Assembly: GCF_019583405.1 (NCBI RefSeq)
Contig: NZ_SZUU01000001.1
Location: forward strand, 186,001-250,000
Source of the DNA: Bacteroides fragilis
GTDB lineage: Bacteria; Bacteroidota; Bacteroidia; Bacteroidales; Bacteroidaceae
Direction of reading: 5' to 3'
Length of the DNA: 64,000 nt
Position 1 is the stretch's first letter, and every line of letters starts with the position of its first letter. Below, in pieces: positions 35,873 through 44,099 of this stretch. The notes under the pieces are model-generated. The model worked only from the letters and a program-made list of their open reading frames with translations. It did not search any database and was not told the origin of the DNA. A program made the translations under genes and the position numbers.

Positions 35873-36187
35873 ATGGAAGTAGTAACCATTGAAAAGAGAA
35901 CCTTTTCGTATGTCTGCGAACGGTTCACCGAGTTTGCCAAACGAATAGAAAGTTTGTGTAGCACTCATACCCAGAAAGTAGAAAACTGGCTGGATAGTCA
36001 GGAAGTGTGCCTGTTGTTAGGCTTTAGTAAGCGAACGCTGCAATATTACCGAAGTAGTGGACGGCTGGCTTATTCTCAAATTGGCAGCAAGATTTATTAT
36101 AAGTCTTCCGATATTGAAAGAATTATTGCAGACAGTGAAACACAGAATCAATCACCCAAACAAACCACGTCTTATGAAAAGAACTAA
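35873..36187 (+). CDS. Helix-turn-helix (excisionase-like) protein
   Basis: 104 residues from the ATG at 35873. A helical N-terminus is followed by a winged-helix HTH_17-type domain (about 43-95): QEVCLLLGFSKRTLQYYRSSGRL then SQIGSKIYYKSSDIERII. Such proteins are common in Bacteroides conjugative and mobilizable elements. Its end overlaps the next gene by 14 nt, showing translational coupling. Confidence 0.8.
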   Translation: MEVVTIEKRTFSYVCERFTEFAKRIESLCSTHTQKVENWLDSQEVCLLLGFSKRTLQYYRSSGRLAYSQIGSKIYYKSSDIERIIADSETQNQSPKQTTSYEKN

Positions 36188-36467
36188 AGAAGATTATCCG
36201 TCCTTCAACCTGTTTTCCATTGTCGGTACATGGGAAAGCATTAATCTGAATCCTACGGTTATCATCTACCGAAATGATAAAGACTATCTTCTTTCTATTA
36301 TATATGTATCGGAAACTACCAAACAGGCTTCACCAGCTACTTATGAGATACAGCAAGATGGTAGCCAGTATTTTATTGTCACTGCATCCAAACGGCTCTA
36401 TGTAGATTATGATCCGGCAAAAGATGTACTTAGCATTTCATCGCTGGGTGACTATCTGCGTAACTAA
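36174..36467 (+). CDS. DUF3876-family protein
   Basis: 97 residues beginning MKRTKEDYPSFNLFSIVGTWE, with IIYRNDKDYLLSIIYVSE and KRLYVDYDPAKDVLSISSLGDYLR. It is the beta-rich DUF3876 domain, which I associate with Bacteroides integrative elements. It is coupled to the HTH gene upstream and followed by another HTH gene. Function unknown. Confidence 0.72.
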   Translation: MKRTKEDYPSFNLFSIVGTWESINLNPTVIIYRNDKDYLLSIIYVSETTKQASPATYEIQQDGSQYFIVTASKRLYVDYDPAKDVLSISSLGDYLRN

Positions 36468-36520
36468 CCAGCTATCTAGCAATCTTGAAATCAATATTTC
36501 AATAAAACAATCTTTCAATC

Positions 36521-36814
36521 ATGGAACTAATAAATAAAGATACTCCGCAAGTCAAAGAATTTATTTCTTCGCTCGATTCGATGCTGGACGGCATTGAATC
36601 TATAGTCAAGCATTACAAGCCCCACCTGAACGGGGAACGCTTTCTTTCTAATAATGAGGTTTCCAAAAAACTGAATGTCAGTCTGCGAACCCTGCAAGAG
36701 TGGCGAGATACAGGGCTAATCCCTTTTATCCAGATAAAAGGTAAAATCATCTATCGCCAGAGCGATATTGATAAGCTGCTCCAAAAGCACTACTTTGAAA
36801 GCTGGAAAGAATAA
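36521..36814 (+). CDS. Helix-turn-helix (excisionase-like) protein
   Basis: 97 residues. An acidic helical N-terminus is followed by an HTH_17-type domain (about 42-92): FLSNNEVSKKLNVSLRTLQEWR then DTGLIPFIQIKGKIIYRQSDIDKLL. It is a paralogue of the HTH protein at 35873. The HTH-DUF3876-HTH trio looks like the control cassette of an integrative element whose mobilization genes are absent here. Confidence 0.8.
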   Translation: MELINKDTPQVKEFISSLDSMLDGIESIVKHYKPHLNGERFLSNNEVSKKLNVSLRTLQEWRDTGLIPFIQIKGKIIYRQSDIDKLLQKHYFESWKE

Positions 36815-36878
36815 CTATCTAAAAGAGTATGATTTCCACTATCTTAAAATGAAACCTCTTTTATTAAGGTGGAAATTA

Positions 36879-36886
36879 TACCTTTG
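36879..36886 (+). promoter_or_regulatory. -7 box for the GNAT gene
   Basis: TACCTTTG lies downstream of the GTG at 36869 and 22 nt before the ATG at 36908, which fixes the later start. Confidence 0.55.
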
Positions 36887-36907
36887 CATCCCAAAACAGT
36901 TGAAATT

Positions 36908-37435
36908 ATGAAGTTTGTAATAGAATCCGGTACGACTGCCGATATTGACGAATTAGAAAAGTTATATGATGATCTGAATGATTATCTATCAGCTACCACC
37001 AATTATCCCGGATGGATAAAAGGCATTTATCCTATCCGTGAAGATGCAGTTGCTGGCATAGAAAATAATACTCTTTTTGTTGTCAGGCATGATGGAAAGA
37101 TAGCTGGCTCTATTATCTTAGACCATCATCCCGATGAAGCCTATAATAATGTAAGGTGGAAAATAGAAGCTGACTACAGTCGTATTTTTGTGATACGTAC
37201 TTTTGTGGTGCATCCCTCATTCTTAAAAATGGGTATCGGTCGTGTTTTGATGGATTATTCGTTTGAACTGGCTCAACAATCAGGTATAAAATCCATCCGT
37301 TTGGATGTGTATGAAAATAATCTTCCGGCAATCTCCCTCTATGAGAAATGCGGTTTTGAATACATTGATACCGTAGATTTAGGCTTTGGCAACTATGGGC
37401 TGGATTGGTTCAATTTGTATGAGAAACTTGTTTAA
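36908..37435 (+). CDS. GNAT-family N-acetyltransferase
   Basis: 175 residues. The start is placed at the ATG at 36908 because the promoter -7 box lies between it and the upstream GTG. The acetyl-CoA site is FVVHPSFLKMGIGRVLMDYSFELA (about 105-128, matching the R/QxxGxG/A motif as LKMGIG), followed by IRLDVYENNLPAISLYEKCGFEYID. It acetylates an amine, but neither a drug nor a protein target can be assigned. It is followed by a 171-nt palindrome and then the integrase, so it may be a passenger gene. Confidence 0.88.
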   Translation: MKFVIESGTTADIDELEKLYDDLNDYLSATTNYPGWIKGIYPIREDAVAGIENNTLFVVRHDGKIAGSIILDHHPDEAYNNVRWKIEADYSRIFVIRTFVVHPSFLKMGIGRVLMDYSFELAQQSGIKSIRLDVYENNLPAISLYEKCGFEYIDTVDLGFGNYGLDWFNLYEKLV

Positions 37436-37492
37436 ACTCTAATCAAGTGGAAGGTGCTTTCCTCATGCCAGCCCCGAAAACATTGTTTTTCG

Positions 37493-37663
37493 GAATTTAA
37501 TTTGAATCATTGACTTTTCCAGTGAAGTATTTAGTCTGTGCAAGTCTTTAGATGAAAATACGCTCGAAATGTAATGAGAGGAAGATTTTCATCTAAACCG
37601 AAGGCTCGGACTTGAACGGACTGAATACGGAACTTACCTTTGTCAATGTTTCATATTGAGTTC
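37493..37663. repeat. 171-nt imperfect palindrome between GNAT and integrase genes
   Basis: Nested inverted arms: outer GAATTTAATTTGAATCATTGAC (37493-37514) pairs with 37642-37663 at 18 of 22 positions; middle AGTCTGTGCAAGTC (37533-37546) pairs with 37609-37622 at 12 of 14; inner TTTAGATGAAAAT (37547-37559) pairs perfectly with 37585-37597. The loop is 25 nt. Confidence 0.75.
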
Positions 37664-37680
37664 TGGAAAACTTACAATAA

Positions 37681-37724
37681 AAAAAGGATTGAGAAAATGA
37701 AATTTATTCTTCCCAATCCTTTTT
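37681..37724. terminator. Terminator after the integrase gene (bidirectional)
   Basis: AAAAAGGATTG pairs with CAATCCTTTTT; runs of A and T on the two sides allow use on either strand. Confidence 0.7.
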
Positions 37725-37751
37725 CTATATTGGCTTTGGCTACTGCCTTTA

Positions 37752-38972
37752 TTATATAGCCAATTCCGACAGACAACTATTAACTTTTTGCATATCCTTT
37801 AGAATATTCTGATCCAGTACCCGTGCATAGTGTTTTGTTACGCTTGTATCTGCGTGTCCCAACATCTTAGCTACATTCTCCATGCTCACGCCATTTGCAA
37901 GGCAAATGCTTGTGGCATAGGAATGCCGAGCTGAATGTGTGCACAGATTTTTCTGTAACCCGCATACATCGGCAATCTCTTTCAAATAACTGTTCATGCG
38001 CTGATTGCTCAATACAGGCAATAGCTTTCCGGTACATTCTGCCACATTTTTATACTTTTCAAGTATAGAAGCTGCCACAGGTAACACAGGAATGTTACAC
38101 ATGATTTTTGTCTTTTGGCGGTTCTTCCTTATCCAAAGTTCCCCTTTGTTGTCTTTTACCAAGTGTTCGGGTGATAAATCTTTCACATCGCTGAACGCCA
38201 AACCGGTAAAAATGCAAAAGACAAAAACGTCTCGTACCTGTTCTACTCGCTTAATGGTGAACTCTTTGGCAAGAATGATCTTAATCTCGTCCATTGTCAG
38301 AAATTCAGGATCGGTTTCTTCCAGTTTGAAACGGTAGTAAGCAAACGGATCTTTCTTTATCCAGTCGTTTTCTAAAGCAATGCGGATAATCTTCTTCAAG
38401 TTCTTTAGTCGGGTGATAGCAGAGTTCTGTGCACAACCCTTTTCAATCTTCAAAAAAGCATCGAACTTAGAAATGAAGTTGGCTTCCAAGTTGTTCAGAG
38501 CAATATCCGATAGCTGATATTCTTTCTTAATGAATTCTTCCAAATATCGGGTAGTGGTTTCATACCGTTGAACGGTCTTACTTACAAAGTCTTTGCCAAT
38601 CAGCTTACGGCTTTGTTCGTTATGCTCCCTGAATACCTGCAATAGTGTTTTATTATCTTCGTCCACACCATAAAACAGTTTTCTAACAAGATCAACAGTG
38701 ATAACCTTGTCGGAAGTTTCTAGTTCTCTATAAATTTGGTGTATGTGGGAACGGGTGATTTCTAAGTAGTGGTTCAGTTCCACTGACATACGGTCTTTGC
38801 CTTTTGAATTCTCTTTAGCCTGATTCCATAGGTTTACGGGACAGCTTCTTTTGATAGAAATATCTACCATACAGCCGTTTACGGTGATTCTCATGCACAC
38901 GGGTGCTTCTCCGTTCTTTAATAATTTGCCTTTCTTGATGAAGAACAATACAGAAAATGATTTTCGAGCCAT
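37752..38972 (-). CDS. Tyrosine recombinase/integrase (Bacteroides element type)
   Basis: 406 residues. The N-terminal arm-binding domain (1-105) is followed by a SAM-like core-binding domain (about 110-210) and the catalytic domain. Visible active-site residues are Lys in QKTKIMCNIPV, HxxR in HSARHSYAT, His in LGHADT and the nucleophile Tyr in VTKHYARV. At the first Arg position the sequence is TGLAFSDV, so Arg I is replaced by Ala, as in IntDOT-like enzymes where this Arg is also absent. It lies 242 nt from tRNA-Lys and is the only recombinase in the window, so it may move the accessory stretch or act on inverted sites elsewhere. Confidence 0.88.
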   Translation of the reverse strand: MARKSFSVLFFIKKGKLLKNGEAPVCMRITVNGCMVDISIKRSCPVNLWNQAKENSKGKDRMSVELNHYLEITRSHIHQIYRELETSDKVITVDLVRKLFYGVDEDNKTLLQVFREHNEQSRKLIGKDFVSKTVQRYETTTRYLEEFIKKEYQLSDIALNNLEANFISKFDAFLKIEKGCAQNSAITRLKNLKKIIRIALENDWIKKDPFAYYRFKLEETDPEFLTMDEIKIILAKEFTIKRVEQVRDVFVFCIFTGLAFSDVKDLSPEHLVKDNKGELWIRKNRQKTKIMCNIPVLPVAASILEKYKNVAECTGKLLPVLSNQRMNSYLKEIADVCGLQKNLCTHSARHSYATSICLANGVSMENVAKMLGHADTSVTKHYARVLDQNILKDMQKVNSCLSELAI

Positions 38973-39157
38973 TTTTACATCGTTTTTAAAGTTACAAAAC
39001 TATGTATTCTCTTCCAAAGTAAGTCTATGCAAAATACTATGTATCAGTGAGAAAGATGCAAATTCGTGGGACTTTTTTCGATTAAATTTTAGTCCCACGA
39101 TTTATCCACCGATAATATGCTTGAAACGGCTATTTTCTGCTACCTGCTAGAAAAAAG

Positions 39158-39190
39158 AAATCCCCGATAATGCTTGATTATCAGGGATTT
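39158..39190 (-). terminator. Hairpin downstream of tRNA-Lys
   Basis: AAATCCC-GATAAT pairs with ATTATC-AGGGATTT. On the minus strand it is followed by T-rich sequence, so it can end the tRNA transcript. Confidence 0.65.
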
Positions 39191-39214
39191 GCTTGATTTT
39201 TCTTTTGTTTTCAG

Positions 39215-39287
39215 TGATCCGCCTGGGGCTCGAACCCAGGACCCCAACATTAAAAGTGTTGTGCTCTACCTGCTGAGCTAGCGAATC
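39215..39287 (-). tRNA. tRNA-Lys (anticodon TTT)
   Basis: A 73-nt cloverleaf on the minus strand. The acceptor stem GATTCGC pairs with GCGGATC, and the discriminator is A. The D arm is GCTC...GAGC. The anticodon stem CAACA/TGTTG encloses the loop CTTTTAA with anticodon TTT. The T arm is CTGGG-TTCGAGC-CCCAG. CCA is not encoded. The 3' end faces the integrase gene. Confidence 0.96.
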
Positions 39288-39313
39288 AATCCTTTATTGC
39301 TGTTAAGCGGGTG

Positions 39314-39344
39314 CAAAGATAGAGCTATTTTTTATAATTGCAAA
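39314..39344 (-). promoter_or_regulatory. Promoter of tRNA-Lys
   Basis: On the minus strand: TTTG (39344-39341), a 19-nt spacer, then TATCTTTG (39321-39314). It is 27 nt before the tRNA 5' end and nearly consensus. Confidence 0.75.
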
Positions 39345-39364
39345 TAAATTCTGAACATTTTTGT

Positions 39365-39372
39365 TATCTTTG
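39365..39372 (+). promoter_or_regulatory. -7 box of ettA
   Basis: TATCTTTG, 32 nt before the ATG at 39404. It lies inside the longer open frame, so the upstream ATG (39338) is excluded. Confidence 0.6.
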
Positions 39373-39403
39373 TACCATAAATATCAATATACATTATTTA
39401 TAT

Positions 39404-41092
39404 ATGGCTGACGATAAAAAAATAATTTTCTCGATGGTGGGAGTAAGCAAAGCTTTCCAACCTAACAAAAATGTGCTAAAAGACATTTATCTTTCTTTCT
39501 TCTATGGAGCTAAGATTGGTATTATCGGTCTCAACGGTTCGGGTAAATCTACTTTGCTGAAGATTATTGCCGGTCTGGAGAAGTCTTATCAGGGAGAGGT
39601 GGTCTTTTCTCCCGGATATTCAGTAGGCTATCTGGCACAGGAGCCTTATCTGGATAACACTAAAACAGTGAAAGAAATCGTAATGGAAGGTGTGCAACCC
39701 ATTGTTGATGCACTGAACGAATACGAAGAAATTAATCAGAAGTTCGGTTTGCCTGAATATTATGAAGATCAGGACAAGATGGATCAGCTTTTTGCACGGC
39801 AAGGGGAGTTGCAGGATATTATTGATGCGACGGATGCCTGGAATCTGGATAGTAAACTGGAACGTGCAATGGATGCTCTTCGTTGCCCGCCCGAAGATCA
39901 GTCTGTGGCTAATCTTTCGGGTGGTGAACGTCGTCGTGTGGCACTTTGCCGCTTGTTATTGCAAAAACCTGATATTTTATTGCTCGACGAGCCGACCAAC
40001 CATTTGGATGCTGAGTCTATCGACTGGTTGGAACAGCATTTGCAGCAATACGAAGGTACGGTAATTGCTGTGACACACGACCGTTATTTCCTTGACCATG
40101 TGGCCGGATGGATTCTTGAACTTGACCGTGGCGAAGGCATCCCTTGGAAGGGTAATTATTCCAGCTGGCTGGAGCAGAAAACCAAGCGGATGGAAATGGA
40201 AGAGAAGACTGCCAGCAAGCGTCGCAAAACTCTGGAACGTGAACTCGAATGGGTACGTATGGCACCCAAGGCACGTCAAGCTAAGGGCAAAGCTCGTTTG
40301 AACTCGTACGATAAATTGCTGAACGAAGACGTGAAAGAAAAAGAAGAGAAACTGGAAATCTTCATACCGAACGGTCCTCGTTTGGGTAATAAGGTGATCG
40401 AGGCTAAACATGTGGCTAAAGCTTACGGTGATAAACTGTTGTTTGACGATCTCAACTTTATGCTTCCTCCCAATGGTATTGTGGGAGTTATCGGACCGAA
40501 TGGTGCCGGAAAAACAACTCTTTTCCGTTTGATTATGGGACTGGAAACAGTTGATAAGGGTGAATTTGAAGTAGGGGAGACCGTGAAGGTGGCTTACGTA
40601 GACCAGCAACATAAAGATATTGATCCGAATAAGAGTGTTTATCAGGTAATTTCCGGCGGAAATGATTTGATCCGCATGGGAGGGCGTGACATTAACGCAC
40701 GCGCCTATCTTTCACGCTTCAACTTTTCGGGTGCTGATCAGGAAAAGCTTTGTGGAGTACTTTCCGGTGGTGAGCGTAATCGCTTGCACCTTGCCATGGC
40801 ATTGAAGGAAGAAGGAAATGTATTATTGCTCGACGAGCCGACCAATGATATTGATGTCAATACTCTGCGTGCACTTGAAGAAGGTCTGGAAGATTTCGCC
40901 GGTTGTGCTGTTGTCATTTCGCATGACCGTTGGTTCCTCGATCGAATCTGTACTCATATTCTTGCTTTCGAAGGCGATTCGAACGTGTTCTACTTTGAAG
41001 GCTCTTATTCGGAGTATGAAGAGAATAAATTGAAACGACTTGGTAACGAAGAACCTAAGCGTGTGAGATATAGAAAGCTGATAGCTGACTAA
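39404..41092 (+). CDS. ettA: Energy-dependent translational throttle protein EttA (ABC-F)
   Basis: 562 residues from the ATG at 39404. It has two ABC domains in tandem. The first has GLNGSGKSTLLK, LSGGERRRVALC and LLLDEPTNHLD; the second has GPNGAGKTTLFR, LSGGERNRLHLA and LLLDEPTNDID. The arm insertion of EttA (residues about 95-135) and the basic inter-domain linker (RKTLERELEWVRMAPKARQ) are present, which separates it from antibiotic-resistance ABC-F proteins. It binds the ribosomal E site and couples elongation to ATP level. Its own promoter and terminator make it monocistronic. Confidence 0.95.
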   Translation: MADDKKIIFSMVGVSKAFQPNKNVLKDIYLSFFYGAKIGIIGLNGSGKSTLLKIIAGLEKSYQGEVVFSPGYSVGYLAQEPYLDNTKTVKEIVMEGVQPIVDALNEYEEINQKFGLPEYYEDQDKMDQLFARQGELQDIIDATDAWNLDSKLERAMDALRCPPEDQSVANLSGGERRRVALCRLLLQKPDILLLDEPTNHLDAESIDWLEQHLQQYEGTVIAVTHDRYFLDHVAGWILELDRGEGIPWKGNYSSWLEQKTKRMEMEEKTASKRRKTLERELEWVRMAPKARQAKGKARLNSYDKLLNEDVKEKEEKLEIFIPNGPRLGNKVIEAKHVAKAYGDKLLFDDLNFMLPPNGIVGVIGPNGAGKTTLFRLIMGLETVDKGEFEVGETVKVAYVDQQHKDIDPNKSVYQVISGGNDLIRMGGRDINARAYLSRFNFSGADQEKLCGVLSGGERNRLHLAMALKEEGNVLLLDEPTNDIDVNTLRALEEGLEDFAGCAVVISHDRWFLDRICTHILAFEGDSNVFYFEGSYSEYEENKLKRLGNEEPKRVRYRKLIAD

Positions 41093-41107
41093 TACTTAAC
41101 AATATGT

Positions 41108-41138
41108 AAGCCCCGCAATTGATTTGCGGGGCTTTTTT
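41108..41138 (+). terminator. Terminator after ettA
   Basis: AAGCCCCGCAA / TTGCGGGGCTT with a 5-nt loop and six T. Confidence 0.9.
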
Positions 41139-41217
41139 GTTTCATAGAGCTATAATATGTTTATCTCTCTTAAAAAATTGTAGCATCTTTGTAATGTATA
41201 TATAAAGAATATTAATT

Positions 41218-41225
41218 ACCTTTGT
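41218..41225 (+). promoter_or_regulatory. -7 box for the TonB-dependent receptor gene
   Basis: TACCTTTG, 62 nt before the ATG at 41288. The nearest TTTG is 25 nt upstream, slightly far. Confidence 0.5.
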
Positions 41226-41287
41226 ACTCCAAAACGTTTATTTACAATTTATTAATTAACAAGTTCTATTAACTAACAAAGAGAATT

Positions 41288-44077
41288 ATGAGAAGACATC
41301 TAATTCATTTCCTGCTGGTTGCAGTACTGACGGTATGTTCTGCCGCTACGGCTATTGCCCAGGTAACAGTGAAAGGTCAAGTTGTGGATGCGGAAACAGG
41401 TGAGCCATTGATTGGTGCAGCCGTAATGATTGTCGGTACTACCCAAGGCAGTGTGACTAATTTGGATGGTGAGTTTACACAGAAAGCTGCCTCCGGTTCG
41501 ACACTGCTCATCAAGTACCTTGGCTACAAAGACTTCAGCAAGAAGATTACTCACAAAGGTGGTACTGAAGATTTGGGCGTGATTAAAATGGCAGCTGATG
41601 CAATGGTATTGAATGACGTTATCATTACATCTTCCGTTGCTGTTTCCCGTAAAACACCGGTAGCTGTATCAACAGTTGACCCTGTCTTTATCGAAGAAAA
41701 GCTCGGAACGCAGGAGTTTCCTGAAGTTCTGAAGTCAACTCCGGGTATCTATGCAACTAAGCAAGGTGGTGGTTTTGGTGACTCCAAAGTGAACATACGT
41801 GGTTTCAAGACTGAGAACTCTGCTATGATGATTAATGGTGTTCCGATGAATGATATGGAGTGGGGTGGTATCTACTGGTCTAACTGGGCCGGTTTGAGTG
41901 ATGTGACTCGTAGCATGCAGGTACAGCGTGGTTTGGGTGCGTCAAAGGTAGCAGCTCCTTCTGTGGGTGGTTCTATCAACATCGTGACAAATACAGTTGA
42001 TGCCAATAAGGGCGGTTTCATATCTTACGGTATGGGTAATGACGGATTAAACAAGATCCTGTTCAAGGTATCTACCGGATTGACAAAGTCAGGTTGGGCT
42101 ATGACCCTTTTGGGAGGTAAGACCTGGGCAGATGGTTATATTCAGGGAACCGACTATGAGGCTTATAACTGGTTTGTGAATATCACAAAACGTTTCAACG
42201 ACAATCATCAATTGTCATTTACTGCTTTTGCTGCTCCTCAGTGGCACAATCAGCGTGGAAATAAAGACGGACTTACTATCGAGGGATGGCAAGAAGTTGC
42301 TAAAAACTATATGAATGGTGAAAAGCCTTATCGTTATAATCCTACTTACGGTTTTGGATTGAATGGACAAAGAAAATCATCTGCATATAATGTATATAAT
42401 AAACCTCAGTTGTCGTTGAACCACTTATGGCAGATTAATGATAAATCAAGCTTAAGTACAGCCTTGTATGCTTCTATCGGTCGTGGATATGGTTATTCCG
42501 GTCAAGGATTGACCGGTGCTGATCGTAGCAACTGGTATGGTAGTAACAGTGGAAAGCTGAATATGACTTTCCGTAAAGCTGACGGTACATTTGCTTATGA
42601 TGAAATCTATGCTTTGAACGAAGCCAGCGAGAACGGTTCGGTTATGGCTATGTCGAAGTCTAAGAACTTCCATAACTGGTATGGTCTGCTCTCTACTTAT
42701 ACAACCAAGATTGGTGACTATTTTGATTTTTATGGTGGTATAGACTACCGTTATTATAAAGGTACGCATACGAATGAATTGGTTGACCTCTATGGTGGTG
42801 ACTTTTATGTAGATTCCAGTTCAAGAACCAATGTGCTTACTTCCAACAATGCCGCTGCTGCTGCCGGTTCGGCATTCGTAAATCAGAAGTTGAAAGTGGG
42901 TGATGTGGTTTATCGTGACTACGATGGTTATGTAATGTCTGAAGGTGTGTTTGCCCAGGGTGAATACAACAGAGATAAGCTGAGTGCTTTCATTTCCGGT
43001 TCGGTTTCTAATACCGGTTACTGGCGTTATGACCGCTTCTATTATGACAAGGCACACGCTAAATCAAAAACCACCAACTTTATCGGATGGAATGCAAAAG
43101 GAGGTTTGAATTATAACCTTACCGAAAATCATAACGTTTTTGCTAATATCGGTTATATCAGCCGTGCTCCTTTCTTCTCGGGCGGTGCTTTTCTGAATTC
43201 AACTACCAGCAATGCGACTAATCCGGATGCAGTAAACGAAAAAGTTTTCTCTTTCGAAATCGGATATGGTTACCGTTCAACGTATTTGACGGTGAATGTC
43301 AATGCTTACCACACTCGCTGGATGGATAAGACTACTACTCGTTCGCAAGATATTAATAATTACTACGAAGGTAGTCTTAGCGAGCCTTATGATGCAAGTA
43401 AGCTGGTTTCTACCAAATCTGTTATCAATATGCAAGGTGTAAACGCCTTACACCAGGGTGTTGAACTTGATTTTGTTGCAAGACCTTTCCAATGGCTGGA
43501 TTTGAGCGGTATGTTCTCTATCGGTAACTGGCGCTGGGATAGCAATGCATCAGGAAGTTTCACTGTTGAAGGTCAATTTGTAAACAGTGCATCTATTAAG
43601 GGAAATGATGGTAAGGATATAACAGTTCTTGTTAATGCCGCAGCCAATGGGTTGGAACCGGGTACAATGAAACTGAACCTGAAAGATGTGAAAGTGGGAG
43701 GATCGGCACAGACTACTGCTGCTTTGGGTGCTACTTTCAAGATTGATAAGGCCATTCGTCTGGGTATCGACTGGAATTTATACGCACGTAACTATGCTGA
43801 CTGGGCATTAACCTCAAACGACCTGGTGATGAACAGTGAAAAGGACTTTTCTACTCCCTGGCGTATTCCGTCAGCAAGCACATTCGACTTGAACGCAAGT
43901 TATAAATTCAATTTTGGTAAGTTGAATGCAGTGCTGTCAGGTAACGTGAACAACTTATTCGATCAGACTTATATTTCTGACGCTACAGATGGTGGCAATC
44001 ACGACTGGAAGACCGCTTATAATGTGTTCTACGGATTCGGCCGCACTTATAGCTTGAGATTAAAAGTTAATTTCTAA
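41288..44077 (+). CDS. TonB-dependent outer-membrane receptor with CarboxypepD_reg domain
   Basis: 929 residues with a signal peptide (1-24, ATAIAQ) and a CarboxypepD_reg-like domain (about 26-110; TVKGQVVDAETGEPLIGAAV). The plug (about 130-240) has FPEVLKSTPGIYATKQGGGFG and VNIRGFKTENSAMMINGVPMNDMEW, and a beta-barrel runs to the terminal LRLKVNF. It lacks the SusC-type length and has no SusD partner; instead a surface-type lipoprotein gene follows after 22 nt. The substrate is unknown. Confidence 0.92.
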   Translation: MRRHLIHFLLVAVLTVCSAATAIAQVTVKGQVVDAETGEPLIGAAVMIVGTTQGSVTNLDGEFTQKAASGSTLLIKYLGYKDFSKKITHKGGTEDLGVIKMAADAMVLNDVIITSSVAVSRKTPVAVSTVDPVFIEEKLGTQEFPEVLKSTPGIYATKQGGGFGDSKVNIRGFKTENSAMMINGVPMNDMEWGGIYWSNWAGLSDVTRSMQVQRGLGASKVAAPSVGGSINIVTNTVDANKGGFISYGMGNDGLNKILFKVSTGLTKSGWAMTLLGGKTWADGYIQGTDYEAYNWFVNITKRFNDNHQLSFTAFAAPQWHNQRGNKDGLTIEGWQEVAKNYMNGEKPYRYNPTYGFGLNGQRKSSAYNVYNKPQLSLNHLWQINDKSSLSTALYASIGRGYGYSGQGLTGADRSNWYGSNSGKLNMTFRKADGTFAYDEIYALNEASENGSVMAMSKSKNFHNWYGLLSTYTTKIGDYFDFYGGIDYRYYKGTHTNELVDLYGGDFYVDSSSRTNVLTSNNAAAAAGSAFVNQKLKVGDVVYRDYDGYVMSEGVFAQGEYNRDKLSAFISGSVSNTGYWRYDRFYYDKAHAKSKTTNFIGWNAKGGLNYNLTENHNVFANIGYISRAPFFSGGAFLNSTTSNATNPDAVNEKVFSFEIGYGYRSTYLTVNVNAYHTRWMDKTTTRSQDINNYYEGSLSEPYDASKLVSTKSVINMQGVNALHQGVELDFVARPFQWLDLSGMFSIGNWRWDSNASGSFTVEGQFVNSASIKGNDGKDITVLVNAAANGLEPGTMKLNLKDVKVGGSAQTTAALGATFKIDKAIRLGIDWNLYARNYADWALTSNDLVMNSEKDFSTPWRIPSASTFDLNASYKFNFGKLNAVLSGNVNNLFDQTYISDATDGGNHDWKTAYNVFYGFGRTYSLRLKVNF

Positions 44078-44099
44078 TCTAAAACAGGAAGTTTAAATT

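Noticed and set aside
36057..36173. N-terminal extension of the DUF3876 gene
   Set aside because: It is the HTH gene read in another frame; the ATG at 36174 fits the domain and shows coupling.
36869..36907. GTG start 13 codons upstream for the GNAT gene
   Set aside because: The promoter -7 box TACCTTTG lies between this GTG and the ATG at 36908.
37493..37663. Integron attC site
   Set aside because: No RYYYAAC/GTTRRRY core boxes, and the adjacent recombinase is of the Bacteroides element type rather than IntI.
39215..39287. tRNA-Lys as the proven attachment site of the island
   Set aside because: I could not find by eye a second copy of the tRNA 3' end at the other boundary; proximity alone is not enough.
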